Source of the DNA: SIG565 sp045650565
GTDB taxonomy: Bacteria > Bacillota > Clostridia > Oscillospirales > Acutalibacteraceae
Reading direction: 5' to 3'
DNA length: 38,671 nt
Assembly: GCA_045650565.1 (NCBI GenBank)
Contig: JAZRRG010000052.1
Coordinates: 1 to 38,671, forward strand
The position numbers and the translations under genes were made by a program. Positions 1 through 7,481 of this stretch are shown one piece after another. Numbering within the stretch: the first letter of the stretch is position 1; the number at the start of each line of letters is the position of its first letter. The notes under the pieces were generated by a model. The model did not search any database and had not been told where the DNA came from. It was given only the letters and a program-made list of their open reading frames with translations.

Positions 1-659
1 ATTGTGAATCGCACGACCAAGCACTTGTTGGGGTTAAAACAATAATGTTTCGCTTATGTGATGCCGCAATGTATACCGGTATGCAAAAGTTCGGCGGTAA
101 CATTACGGTTGCCAGAGGCATTGCCCTGCACAAAATGATACGACTTGTAACCGCCTCGTTAGCGGGAGAAGGTTACCTTAACTTTATGGGCAATGAATTC
201 GGCCACCCCGAGTGGATAGATTTCCCTCGTGAGGGTAACGGCTGGAGCTATCACTATTGCCGCAGACAGTGGAGCTTGGTAGAAAATGAAAGTTTACGCT
301 ACCGTGAGCTTAATGATTTTGACAAGGCAATGGTAAAGCTACTCAAAAGCAACAACCTACTTGGCGGTATAGCGCTTAACAAGTGGTTGCATCAGGATGA
401 CAAGGTTCTTATTTTCACAAAGGGCGACTTTGTTTTTGCCTTTAACTTCCATCCTGTAAAATCATTTGAAGGTTACTTTGTCCCCGTTGATTTAGAGGGT
501 ACATACAAGCCCGTTCTATCAACCGACGACGGCAAGTATGGCGGTTACTCCAGAGTTGATGCTTTATATAAATACAAAACTCACAAACAAAACAGTTTTG
601 TTGGATTTAATTGCTATTTGCCAAATCGCACCGCCATAGTTTTTAAAAAGATTAAATAA
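1..659 (+). CDS. glgB: 1,4-alpha-glucan branching enzyme, C-terminal part (5' end off the window)
   Basis: Forms alpha-1,6 branches in glycogen in the cytoplasm. The reading frame is open from base 3, upstream of the first ATG at 45, and begins ESHDQALVG, a catalytic-domain motif, so the N-terminal two thirds lie outside the window. The visible 218 residues show the end of the GH13 barrel (IALHKMIRL, GEGYLNFMGNEFGHPEWIDF, WSYHYCRRQW) and the C-terminal all-beta domain. These motifs match the eukaryotic/GBE1-type branching enzymes (GH13_8) rather than the E. coli GlgB type (GH13_9); this is from memory of the families. Within ESHDQALVG, the usual DK after VG is VK here. An AraC-type regulator begins 15 bases downstream and is probably co-transcribed. 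No other glycogen gene is visible. Confidence 0.93.
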   Translation, partial: CESHDQALVGVKTIMFRLCDAAMYTGMQKFGGNITVARGIALHKMIRLVTASLAGEGYLNFMGNEFGHPEWIDFPREGNGWSYHYCRRQWSLVENESLRYRELNDFDKAMVKLLKSNNLLGGIALNKWLHQDDKVLIFTKGDFVFAFNFHPVKSFEGYFVPVDLEGTYKPVLSTDDGKYGGYSRVDALYKYKTHKQNSFVGFNCYLPNRTAIVFKKIK

Positions 660-674
660 TTTGGAGAATTGTTC

Positions 675-1511
675 ATGAATAAGACAAAAACATGCAAGGT
701 AGAGCTTACCAAGTCCCCTGTGCTTCCCTTGTATCCCTCGCTTTTGGCATCCCCGCCTAATACAATCTGCTTCAATGAACACTGCCATCAAAGAATGGAA
801 ATGCTTGTTGTAACCGAGGGAGAAGTCAACTTTGAAATCATGGGTAAAACCTTTAAAGCGCAAGCCGGCGATATAGCCGTTATAAATCCATATTGCCCAC
901 ACTTTGGTTATACAAAGAGTAGCTCTGTTAAATATATCGTTTTGATGTTTTATCTCCACGATGCTCTTAATAATATGTTCTCTAACGAGCTTTTAACGCC
1001 TTTTCTCGAGCGACAATCGGCTTTTAAACCCATAATTCGTGACAACTATATATACAATACGGTAGTAGAATTACTTAAAACACGTGATGATAAATTTTTC
1101 GGTTTTGAGATTTCACTGTTATCAAAGGCATACGGGATTTTGGCTCGTTTGTTTGAAAAGCATATTGATACAAAATATGAAAAACCTGCTATCAATGACA
1201 AATTCAAAGGGGTTATTGATTATATAAATCACAACTATAATAAAACCATAAGTACTGCTGATATTTGCCAAAAATACGGATATAACGAATCATACTTTTG
1301 CCGTAAATTTAAGCAAATTACAGGTCTTGCTCCAATGATTTATATTAAGCTTTTGAGACTTGAAAGCGCAAAAAATCTACTCAAAGAAACCAAAATTGAT
1401 ACCGCTATAATATCAGAGACCTGCGGTTTTGCGGATATGGGGTATTTCCAAAAGAGCTTTAAAGCGCTTTACGGAATTACACCCGCAAAATACCGCAAAC
1501 AACAAGCATAA
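675..1511 (+). CDS. AraC-family transcriptional regulator with cupin sensor domain
   Basis: A 278-residue DNA-binding regulator. Residues about 30-120 form an N-terminal cupin-like ligand pocket (HCHQRMEMLVV, then a GDIAVINP beta turn). The last about 100 residues are a double helix-turn-helix of the AraC/XylS type, with TISTADICQKYGYNESYFCR as the first HTH and FADMGYFQKSFKALYGITP as the family signature. I chose ATG 675 because GGAG at 663-666 sits 8 bases upstream; an in-frame TTG at 669 would leave only 2 bases. The gene follows glgB by 15 bases on the same strand, which suggests shared transcription and perhaps a role in sugar or glycogen metabolism. The ligand and targets are unknown. 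Such cupin-AraC proteins usually sense sugars. Confidence 0.9.
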   Translation: MNKTKTCKVELTKSPVLPLYPSLLASPPNTICFNEHCHQRMEMLVVTEGEVNFEIMGKTFKAQAGDIAVINPYCPHFGYTKSSSVKYIVLMFYLHDALNNMFSNELLTPFLERQSAFKPIIRDNYIYNTVVELLKTRDDKFFGFEISLLSKAYGILARLFEKHIDTKYEKPAINDKFKGVIDYINHNYNKTISTADICQKYGYNESYFCRKFKQITGLAPMIYIKLLRLESAKNLLKETKIDTAIISETCGFADMGYFQKSFKALYGITPAKYRKQQA

Positions 1512-1542
1512 AAAGCTGTAAGGAATTCCTTACAGCTTTTTT
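1511..1542. terminator. Bidirectional intrinsic terminator between araC-type gene and uvrC
   Basis: A perfect 13-bp stem (1511-1523 with 1528-1540) with an AATT loop. The arms begin with AAAA and end with TTTT, so either strand reads as a hairpin followed by U residues. It overlaps the stop codons of both convergent genes and can end both transcripts. Confidence 0.9.
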
Positions 1543-3346
1543 AATTGAAATTATTAAAGATTCTTTCGGCTACAGCACGGCTAATGCCCTTTACTGCACA
1601 AATTTCATCAACCGTGGCGTTTTTAAGTGCCTTCATTGTTTTGAAATGCTTAAGAAGTGCGTTGGCTCGGCTGACTCCTACACCGTCAATTTTTGTAAGC
1701 TCGCTATTAAACATTGCTTTACTGCGCAGAGACTTATGGTAGCCAATGGCAAAGCGGTGAACCTCATTTTGAATGTTAGTGATAAGAGTATATGCACTCC
1801 TGTTTTGCTTTACTGTAATTTTACCGCCATCTGATACTATTGCATTGGTTTGGTGTTTAGAATCCTTAACCATACCAAACACTTCCACCTTTATTCCCAT
1901 TTCACCCAGTTTATTATTAACTGCCGACAACTGCCCCTTTCCGCCATCAAGCAAAATCAAATCGGGCATAACCGAAAATGCCTCATCGGTCCCCTTTTTG
2001 TATTCATTAAATCGGCGTTCTATAACCTCTGCCATTGAGCGATAATCATCTTGACCGAAAAATGATTTGATTTTAAATTTACGGTAGTTAGCTTTTAGGG
2101 GTCTGCCATCCTTAAACACTATCATGCCCGCAACATTCCCCTCTCCTGCAGTGTTGGAGATATCATAGGACTCAATATACCGTGGTGGGCTTTTCATTCC
2201 CAATAATTGTGCCAACTCATTAAGTGCCGAGGTTTCAGCGTATGAGCGCTCAACCTTTTTGGATAGGTGCTCGGCTGCATTTGATGCGCACATCTGAACT
2301 AAATGGCGCCTATCCCCCTTTTGAGGAACAGTAATTTCGGTTTTTTTACCTAAACCCGACAGCCAACCAGCAATTAGTGGAAAATCAGGACACGTTTCAT
2401 CTATTAAGATTTCCCGTGGGATATCATTAGAATCAGCATAATATCTTGATAAAAATTCGGAATACAAGCTTTGCTTATCAGTAATTTCATTGAAAAAGAA
2501 GTGCTGCTTATCGGCTAAATGTCCGTTTTTAAAAATAAACACCTGCACGCAAGACATATCCCCAACGAATGCTGATGCTATAACATCTATCCTGAATTTC
2601 AAGGGGCTTATAACCTTTTGCTTTTCGGATATGCGCTTTATCGCACTGATTCTATCCCTTAATTTCGCCGCATATTCGAAATTAAGTTGCTCGGCGGCCG
2701 TTTCCATTTCCCTTTCCATGTTTTCAATTTCATCCGCCGCTGCTGATGAGTTTTTAATAAACCGTATCGCTGAATCAACCGCCTCATTATATTCAGATAA
2801 CGAGACATTTCCCCTGCACGGTGCCATACATAAACCAATATGGAAGTTAAGACAGGGTTTTGTTTTTTTATCAAAGCTGCGTGAGCAGTCGGGCAATTTA
2901 AATATCTTTTGCGCCTGTTCTACCGTTTGCCTTACAACAGCAGCCGAATTATACGGACCAATATGTGTTCCCTTTCCGCTATTATTCTTTACCGCTTCAA
3001 TTTTACGCCATTTATCACTGGATATCCTTACATAGTGATAGCCCTTATCATCCTTAAGGAGTATATTATATTTTGGCGCATACTGCTTTATAAGTGAATT
3101 TTCAAGGGTTAGCGCCTCAAACTCATTATCGCAAATTATATACTCAAAATCGGCAACATTATCAACCATTTTTTTAACCTTTAAGGAATGGTTGGCACCC
3201 GAGCCGAAATATTGCGTAACTCTATTTTTAAGCTTTATTGCTTTACCGATATATATGATATCGTCCGATGCATTTTTCATAATATAAACACCGGGAAGCA
3301 GCGGTAAGCTATTTGCTTTTTCTTTTAACTTCTTTTTATCAAGCAT
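1541..3346 (-). CDS. uvrC: UvrABC excinuclease subunit C
   Basis: Makes the dual incisions around bulky DNA lesions in nucleotide excision repair, acting with UvrB in the cytoplasm. The 601 residues are full length for the family. Domains: GIY-YIG nuclease (GVY 19-21, YIG 32-34, R42, metal-binding E82); a four-cysteine cluster (C154, C165, C173, C177) like the iron-sulfur or zinc site of UvrC; a UVR UvrB-binding helix pair around 206-240; a C-terminal RNase H-like nuclease with D395, D467 and H530 as the apparent DDH triad; and two helix-hairpin-helix motifs at 553-600. All key residues are present, so it should be active. GGAGAGGGA precedes the ATG. It is the last gene of a three-gene operon, 15 bases after the lipoprotein gene. 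Confidence 0.97.
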   Translation of the reverse strand: MLDKKKLKEKANSLPLLPGVYIMKNASDDIIYIGKAIKLKNRVTQYFGSGANHSLKVKKMVDNVADFEYIICDNEFEALTLENSLIKQYAPKYNILLKDDKGYHYVRISSDKWRKIEAVKNNSGKGTHIGPYNSAAVVRQTVEQAQKIFKLPDCSRSFDKKTKPCLNFHIGLCMAPCRGNVSLSEYNEAVDSAIRFIKNSSAAADEIENMEREMETAAEQLNFEYAAKLRDRISAIKRISEKQKVISPLKFRIDVIASAFVGDMSCVQVFIFKNGHLADKQHFFFNEITDKQSLYSEFLSRYYADSNDIPREILIDETCPDFPLIAGWLSGLGKKTEITVPQKGDRRHLVQMCASNAAEHLSKKVERSYAETSALNELAQLLGMKSPPRYIESYDISNTAGEGNVAGMIVFKDGRPLKANYRKFKIKSFFGQDDYRSMAEVIERRFNEYKKGTDEAFSVMPDLILLDGGKGQLSAVNNKLGEMGIKVEVFGMVKDSKHQTNAIVSDGGKITVKQNRSAYTLITNIQNEVHRFAIGYHKSLRSKAMFNSELTKIDGVGVSRANALLKHFKTMKALKNATVDEICAVKGISRAVAERIFNNFN

Positions 3347-3361
3347 TGTCCCTCTCCGAAA

Positions 3362-3694
3362 TTATGGATTACAGGTTTGACACGGTGAATAACCCTTGTT
3401 TATTATATTACTGCGATTAGAAAACCTTACGGTGTTCTCGGACTTTATATTTTTCACATACATACAGTCGGGCAAATGGAACTTTTTTGTTTTACTGTTG
3501 CCGACATACTCTATGCTGTTTTGAATATTTGAAGCCACCGAATCCCTATAACCGTTGAGCGTTTCGGCTACTTGCTCTGTGGGAAAAACTATTACTTGTT
3601 TTGGCGGTGTGCTCACTTCGTTAGTATCATTAGCTTTACTGCAGCCACAAAAACACATCGCCAAAATGCATATCATAACTATAAGCTTTTTCAT
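3362..3694 (-). CDS. Small lipoprotein with C-terminal zinc-binding-like motif
   Basis: A 110-residue protein of unknown function. It starts with a lipoprotein signal: MKK, a hydrophobic stretch, then FCGC with Cys18 as the likely lipidated residue, so it should be anchored outside the membrane. Residues about 62-110 carry HLPDC followed about 33 residues later by PCQTC. This H-x3-C...C-x2-C layout resembles the small metal-binding module fused to secreted nucleases and to Ada-like proteins (HLPxC...PCxxC). The middle is polar linker. Its start is 10 bases after the stop of the M23 peptidase gene, and AGAGGA for this gene overlaps that stop, so the two are translationally close. Function is not known; a cell-envelope role fits the neighbouring peptidase better than DNA repair with uvrC. 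Confidence 0.75.
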   Translation of the reverse strand: MKKLIVMICILAMCFCGCSKANDTNEVSTPPKQVIVFPTEQVAETLNGYRDSVASNIQNSIEYVGNSKTKKFHLPDCMYVKNIKSENTVRFSNRSNIINKGYSPCQTCNP

Positions 3695-3704
3695 TTTATT
3701 TCCT

Positions 3705-5081
3705 CTAAAAGTATACTGTGGGGTCTACATATTCTCCATCTATTATGACCGAAAAGTGCAAATGCGGTCCCGTAGAGCGTCCCGTTGAGCCGACCTTGGC
3801 TATTAAATCCCCTGCCGTGACATAATCCCCAACCGATACGAGAAGCTCCGAGCAATGTCCGTAGAGCGTTCTAAATCCTGAATAATGCTCAATTATTACA
3901 CATTTGCCATATCCGTTTCCTGTGTCGGACGCCTTTATTACCTTTCCTGCGGCAGCCGCCCATATTTCAGTTCCCGTTTTTGCCGAGATATCAAGACCTG
4001 TGTGATGGTCGGGCTCACCTGTAAAGGGGTCACTTCTTGGCCCGTAGCCCGAGGTTACATAACCCTCAACAGGCAAAACAAGACTTGAACCCGTATCGGT
4101 AAACTCATCTATAGCACTTCCTATTTGTATTTTACAGGTAGTGGCATTCTTGGTTATTTTTTCATTTATAATTTCACTCGACACAAGTACACCGTTTTCC
4201 ACAATAAGCTTACTTGTTACCTTTTTCTTGCCGTTTGCCCCCGCCCTTATAAGCATTTTTGAGCCAGAATATAGGTCCTCATTACGCTCATAGTGGGTTA
4301 TGTAAGGTATCGAAACATCCTCGGTTTGTATGCAGGTTATCCTATACGGTACACTTTCCTCAAGTTGCTTATAAAGTGTATCGTAAATACCCTCGTATGT
4401 GATGATATCACTTGTGGTACACACCTTTTCAACCTTTAAATCAACCAGCCACTCAACATCACAGGAATCGTATACCCTATTTATATCTGCGCTTAATACA
4501 ATTCTATCGTGCCTATAATCATTTATTGCGTTTTCAACCGTCTTTTGACTTGCGGAATATATAAGATTTTCACCATCCGAATATACGGCATAGGCATAAT
4601 CGATACTCTCTGCAGAAATAACAATTACCTGTTCAATCTCCTTTGATTTAAGGCAATTTAAAAACCAATTATTTGTTTGAATTTGGGTGATTTCAAATGC
4701 ATCAAGGTCACTTATAACCGTTTGATTATCGACAAACTGCCCCCTTAAATCATCCATAACGGCATTAACTGTCTTTATACTTCTTGAGTATCCGAGATTT
4801 AGCCCGTTATAGCTTATTTGATAATAATTGACCGTCATATTAAGAAGAACTACTACTATTATTATACAGGCGATGCAAACACAACCCCATATAAGCACAA
4901 GCTTACTTTTCATCGCCTTAAAATACGGACTTGCTAACTTTAGGAAGTATTTGAATGCTACCCTACCGTTTTTTAATAGGTGCTTGAGATTACGACCGAA
5001 ATTTTTGAAAAAATCAGCTGTTTTATAAAGTATAAACAGTATGCTTTTGGCAAGTACATGCAAAAACTCGGCAATAGACAC
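3705..5081 (-). CDS. Membrane-anchored M23 metallopeptidase with G5 domain
   Basis: A predicted zinc-dependent cell-wall endopeptidase (LytM type) that cleaves peptidoglycan peptides outside the cell. It has an amphipathic cytoplasmic N-terminus, one transmembrane helix at about 62-83, an extracellular region of unknown fold, a G5 domain at about 250-325, and a complete M23 domain from about 334. The metal and catalytic residues are present: H360 and D364 in HTGLD, H409 in YGHC, H440 and H442 in HLH. I chose GTG 5081 (458 residues) because AGGAGG at 5090-5095 lies 8 bases upstream; the longer GTG at 5090 overlaps that ribosome site. The build (TM, G5, M23) recalls sporulation or division peptidases such as SpoIIQ-like proteins, but assignment to sporulation is a guess. 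Confidence 0.88.
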   Translation of the reverse strand: MSIAEFLHVLAKSILFILYKTADFFKNFGRNLKHLLKNGRVAFKYFLKLASPYFKAMKSKLVLIWGCVCIACIIIVVVLLNMTVNYYQISYNGLNLGYSRSIKTVNAVMDDLRGQFVDNQTVISDLDAFEITQIQTNNWFLNCLKSKEIEQVIVISAESIDYAYAVYSDGENLIYSASQKTVENAINDYRHDRIVLSADINRVYDSCDVEWLVDLKVEKVCTTSDIITYEGIYDTLYKQLEESVPYRITCIQTEDVSIPYITHYERNEDLYSGSKMLIRAGANGKKKVTSKLIVENGVLVSSEIINEKITKNATTCKIQIGSAIDEFTDTGSSLVLPVEGYVTSGYGPRSDPFTGEPDHHTGLDISAKTGTEIWAAAAGKVIKASDTGNGYGKCVIIEHYSGFRTLYGHCSELLVSVGDYVTAGDLIAKVGSTGRSTGPHLHFSVIIDGEYVDPTVYF

Positions 5082-5198
5082 TTTCAGCACCTCCTTTTCA
5101 AACTTTAACAGGTAGCAAATCCGAGATTTTTCGGTGTTTTATAACAATATAATAATGATTTTGCACAACATTCATTGCTATGGTTAACCCCAAGCATT

Positions 5199-5226
5199 AT
5201 TATACCACACTTACCTAAAATAACAA
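5199..5226 (-). promoter_or_regulatory. Sigma-A promoter for the M23-lipoprotein-uvrC operon
   Basis: On the minus strand, TTGTTA (5226-5221), a 16-base spacer and TATAAT (5204-5199), with TGG just before the -10 box (extended -10). The start site should be near 5192, giving a leader of about 110 bases before GTG 5081. Confidence 0.75.
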
Positions 5227-5313
5227 TACCTCCTATATCAGTTTTTTAAAAGCAAAACATGGTATGTCCCATATATTTAAGAACAAATTTTCCACTACTT
5301 TTTACAAAATCGC

Positions 5314-5342
5314 TTGTTATTATTGAGCGTATTTGCTAAACT
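5314..5342 (+). promoter_or_regulatory. Sigma-A promoter for the TIM-barrel gene
   Basis: TTGTTA (5314-5319), exactly 17 bases, then TAAACT (5337-5342) preceded by TGC, an extended -10. The start site should be near 5349, 43 bases before the ATG at 5392. Confidence 0.7.
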
Positions 5343-5391
5343 GAAAGTGCCGAAAGGTAATGTTTTTTTAGTAAATAAAGGAGTAATTTGT

Positions 5392-6246
5392 ATGAATTAT
5401 GTAGATTTTTGCGGACATAAGGTTTCAAAGCTTATTGTAGGCGATAATCCGTTTACCGGTCATTCCTATATTCCTGATTTTGTTCCCGGTTCTGAAATGC
5501 TTGATTTCTGTACTGAGGATAAGATTCACGAAGCAATGGCAAAAATGGAGGAACTTGGCATTAACACAATGTTACCTTTGGCTGAGCCCTTTGAGTTAAG
5601 AACACTCAGACATTATCGTAACAATGGCGGTAAGATGAATTTCATTTTCCAGCCGTATGCTCCTATGAATATTGATACAAGTATTTGGCAGATGATGGAA
5701 CTCAACCCAATTGGCGTATATGTTCATGCTGACAAACACTTTGAGACAGACCATTGTGAACTCATTCTTGAGAGACTTGAGTTGTTCCGTGAGAAAATGA
5801 CTAAGGAGTTCGGTGTTAAGGTTGGTCTTAGCACACACAGACCTGAGGTTATTGAAAAGTGCGAAAAAGAGGGTTGGGACTTCGACTTCTACTTTGCTTG
5901 TATGTATAATCTCCGTCGTCATTCACCAGGTGCAGAAAGCGGTTTCTTAACAGGCAAGGCAAAGAAGGCACCGATAATCAGACCCGAGGACCGTGCAGAA
6001 ATGCTTGATGTTCTCAAAAAGGTTAAAAAGCCGGTTATCGCATTCAAGATTTTCGCAGGCGGTCAAATGGTTACTGCCGTAGACCCTGAAGAAAAGAGAG
6101 CACGTATTAAGGATACATATAACACCATCTTCTCTTCATTAAAGCCGAACGATATCGCTACTATGGGTGTGTTCCAGAAATATATGGACCAGCTCACTGA
6201 AAACGTTGAAATTTACAACGAGTGGTACAATGAGGTTAATAAGTAA
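5392..6246 (+). CDS. TIM-barrel, aldo/keto reductase-like protein of unknown function
   Basis: A 284-residue cytoplasmic protein with no signal peptide or membrane segment. The opening VSKLIVGDNPFTG resembles the start of aldo/keto reductases, and alternating strand-helix segments (GINTML, MNFIFQPY, GVYVHAD, VGLSTH, FDFYFACMYN, VIAFKIFAGG, ATMGVF) fit a TIM barrel. The usual catalytic Asp and Tyr of aldo/keto reductases are not seen: the position of the DTA motif reads NTM. So it is either a very divergent or repurposed member, or another barrel family; it could bind a sugar or a metal ion. The start is fixed by AAAGGAG at 5377-5383, 8 bases before ATG 5392. It is transcribed alone, with its own promoter and a strong terminator. 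Confidence 0.7.
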   Translation: MNYVDFCGHKVSKLIVGDNPFTGHSYIPDFVPGSEMLDFCTEDKIHEAMAKMEELGINTMLPLAEPFELRTLRHYRNNGGKMNFIFQPYAPMNIDTSIWQMMELNPIGVYVHADKHFETDHCELILERLELFREKMTKEFGVKVGLSTHRPEVIEKCEKEGWDFDFYFACMYNLRRHSPGAESGFLTGKAKKAPIIRPEDRAEMLDVLKKVKKPVIAFKIFAGGQMVTAVDPEEKRARIKDTYNTIFSSLKPNDIATMGVFQKYMDQLTENVEIYNEWYNEVNK

Positions 6247-6262
6247 TCCTACATAAGCAACG

Positions 6263-6296
6263 CACACCCCTATGTTCACATAGGGGTGTGTTTTTT
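6263..6296 (+). terminator. Intrinsic terminator of the TIM-barrel gene
   Basis: A 12-bp stem, 6263-6274 with 6279-6290, TTCA loop, followed by a T6 run. On the minus strand the hairpin lacks a U tract, so it mainly serves the plus strand; it may still mark the end of the convergent polysaccharide operon. Confidence 0.9.
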
Positions 6297-7467
6297 ATAT
6301 TATTTTATCAAGACCAACGTCGGTTAAAAGCTTTGAAATTTTATTGAGCGTGTCATCTGATAATTGAGCATTTGTTTTTAATTCGCCAAGAGACGCTTTG
6401 AGTCGGTTTTGCTTTATAGCATCACACAAACGAACCACCTGATATATTGGCGTTAAGTATCTTCTGTTTTTTAATGAAGGATACCTAAACACCAGCGTTT
6501 CATATGGCATAAAAATACGGTTTAAAACATTTTTAAAGCTACCGCCTGTTCTAATTTGCTCGACGGCTATTTTTTGTTTGCTTTGTCCATAGGTGCCACC
6601 TGAAAGTACAAATTCCTGCATAGATAACGTGGTTTCAGTATGCTCATGCTCTCCAAACCAAACCTTTATAAGTTCAAACACACTCTCACAAAATCTATCG
6701 ATATTGGCTGCCCTACATAATTTTTTTAGTTTGGCTTCATCGTACTGCAGCTTTTGAGTGAGCTGCCAAATATCAATAAACGAGCGCACTCCACAACCGC
6801 CGCCTATAAAATGATAGGACATATGTGCCAACAAATGAAATAGTAAAAACTCATTGCTTTGTCTGAAGTTGTGGGTAAAGCCCTGTGTAGTTTCTACATT
6901 ATCCCACACCAAGTCAAGCACCTTGTCAAGTGAGGCAAAGGTCTCCCTTATATTGAAATGCAACTCAAGGTGCACAAGATCTTTAAAATAGAGAGAGTAA
7001 TCGTTATAAACCGTTTTCTCCTTTAAAACCCATTCGTTTGCCTTAAGTATTTCTATTGCACTTGTAATGTCATCTTTTTTTACAAGAATATCAATATCAC
7101 AGCTTGTGCGCATCCACGGCTCAGGATAATACTGCGCTATTACAGCACCTTTTAAAGGTACAAAGTCAATACCGTTTTTCTCAAACGCTTCATAAACAGC
7201 ATTTAGGCAATACTGTTTTTGCTCATACCTATAAAGTGCTTTGGCTATTATTATTTTACCGCTTTCAGATAAGGCGTTATCAAGCTTTATTTCCGATTTT
7301 TTAACCGACAAAGCAATAAAATGAGCTAAATCGTGCTTTTGTGCCAAAGCGTAAAGCTGTTTTACGGTAACATCATTAAGATGGGAAACAACGCCCTGAG
7401 TCAGCTTGGTGTTACTCGCAACCGCTTTAATTATTTGTAGAAACAAATTTACAATTCTTTGCTCCAT
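6295..7467 (-). CDS. Nucleotidyltransferase-fold protein (NTP_transf_5 type), last gene of polysaccharide locus
   Basis: A 390-residue cytoplasmic protein. The motif VPLKG (103-107), the position of DIDILV with D124 and D126, and the third acidic residue at E168 (HLELHF) fit the nucleotidyltransferase superfamily, in the family known as uncharacterised nucleotidyltransferase PF14907. The usual G-S motif of the superfamily is represented by LKG. The C-terminal half is helical. Members often sit in exopolysaccharide or lantipeptide clusters, but their reaction is not established. Here it is the distal gene of the locus, 14 bases after wecB, with GGAG 5 bases from its ATG. Transfer of a nucleotide or phospho-group onto a glycan or protein partner is a possibility, not shown. 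Confidence 0.78.
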   Translation of the reverse strand: MEQRIVNLFLQIIKAVASNTKLTQGVVSHLNDVTVKQLYALAQKHDLAHFIALSVKKSEIKLDNALSESGKIIIAKALYRYEQKQYCLNAVYEAFEKNGIDFVPLKGAVIAQYYPEPWMRTSCDIDILVKKDDITSAIEILKANEWVLKEKTVYNDYSLYFKDLVHLELHFNIRETFASLDKVLDLVWDNVETTQGFTHNFRQSNEFLLFHLLAHMSYHFIGGGCGVRSFIDIWQLTQKLQYDEAKLKKLCRAANIDRFCESVFELIKVWFGEHEHTETTLSMQEFVLSGGTYGQSKQKIAVEQIRTGGSFKNVLNRIFMPYETLVFRYPSLKNRRYLTPIYQVVRLCDAIKQNRLKASLGELKTNAQLSDDTLNKISKLLTDVGLDKII

Positions 7468-7481
7468 ACCTACTCCAAATT

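Larger units (their letters stand above)
5082..5391. other. Divergent intergenic region, 310 bases, no gene
   Basis: Separates two divergent units and holds one promoter for each (5199-5226 minus, 5314-5342 plus). The rest is AT-rich and I see no coding region, RNA gene, strong hairpin or clear operator in it. An apparent upstream coding extension of the plus-strand gene from TTG 5314 is really its -35 box. Confidence 0.7.

Noticed and set aside
5314..5391. N-terminal extension of the TIM-barrel protein from TTG 5314
   Set aside because: The TTG is part of a -35 box, and AAAGGAG sits 8 bases before ATG 5392.
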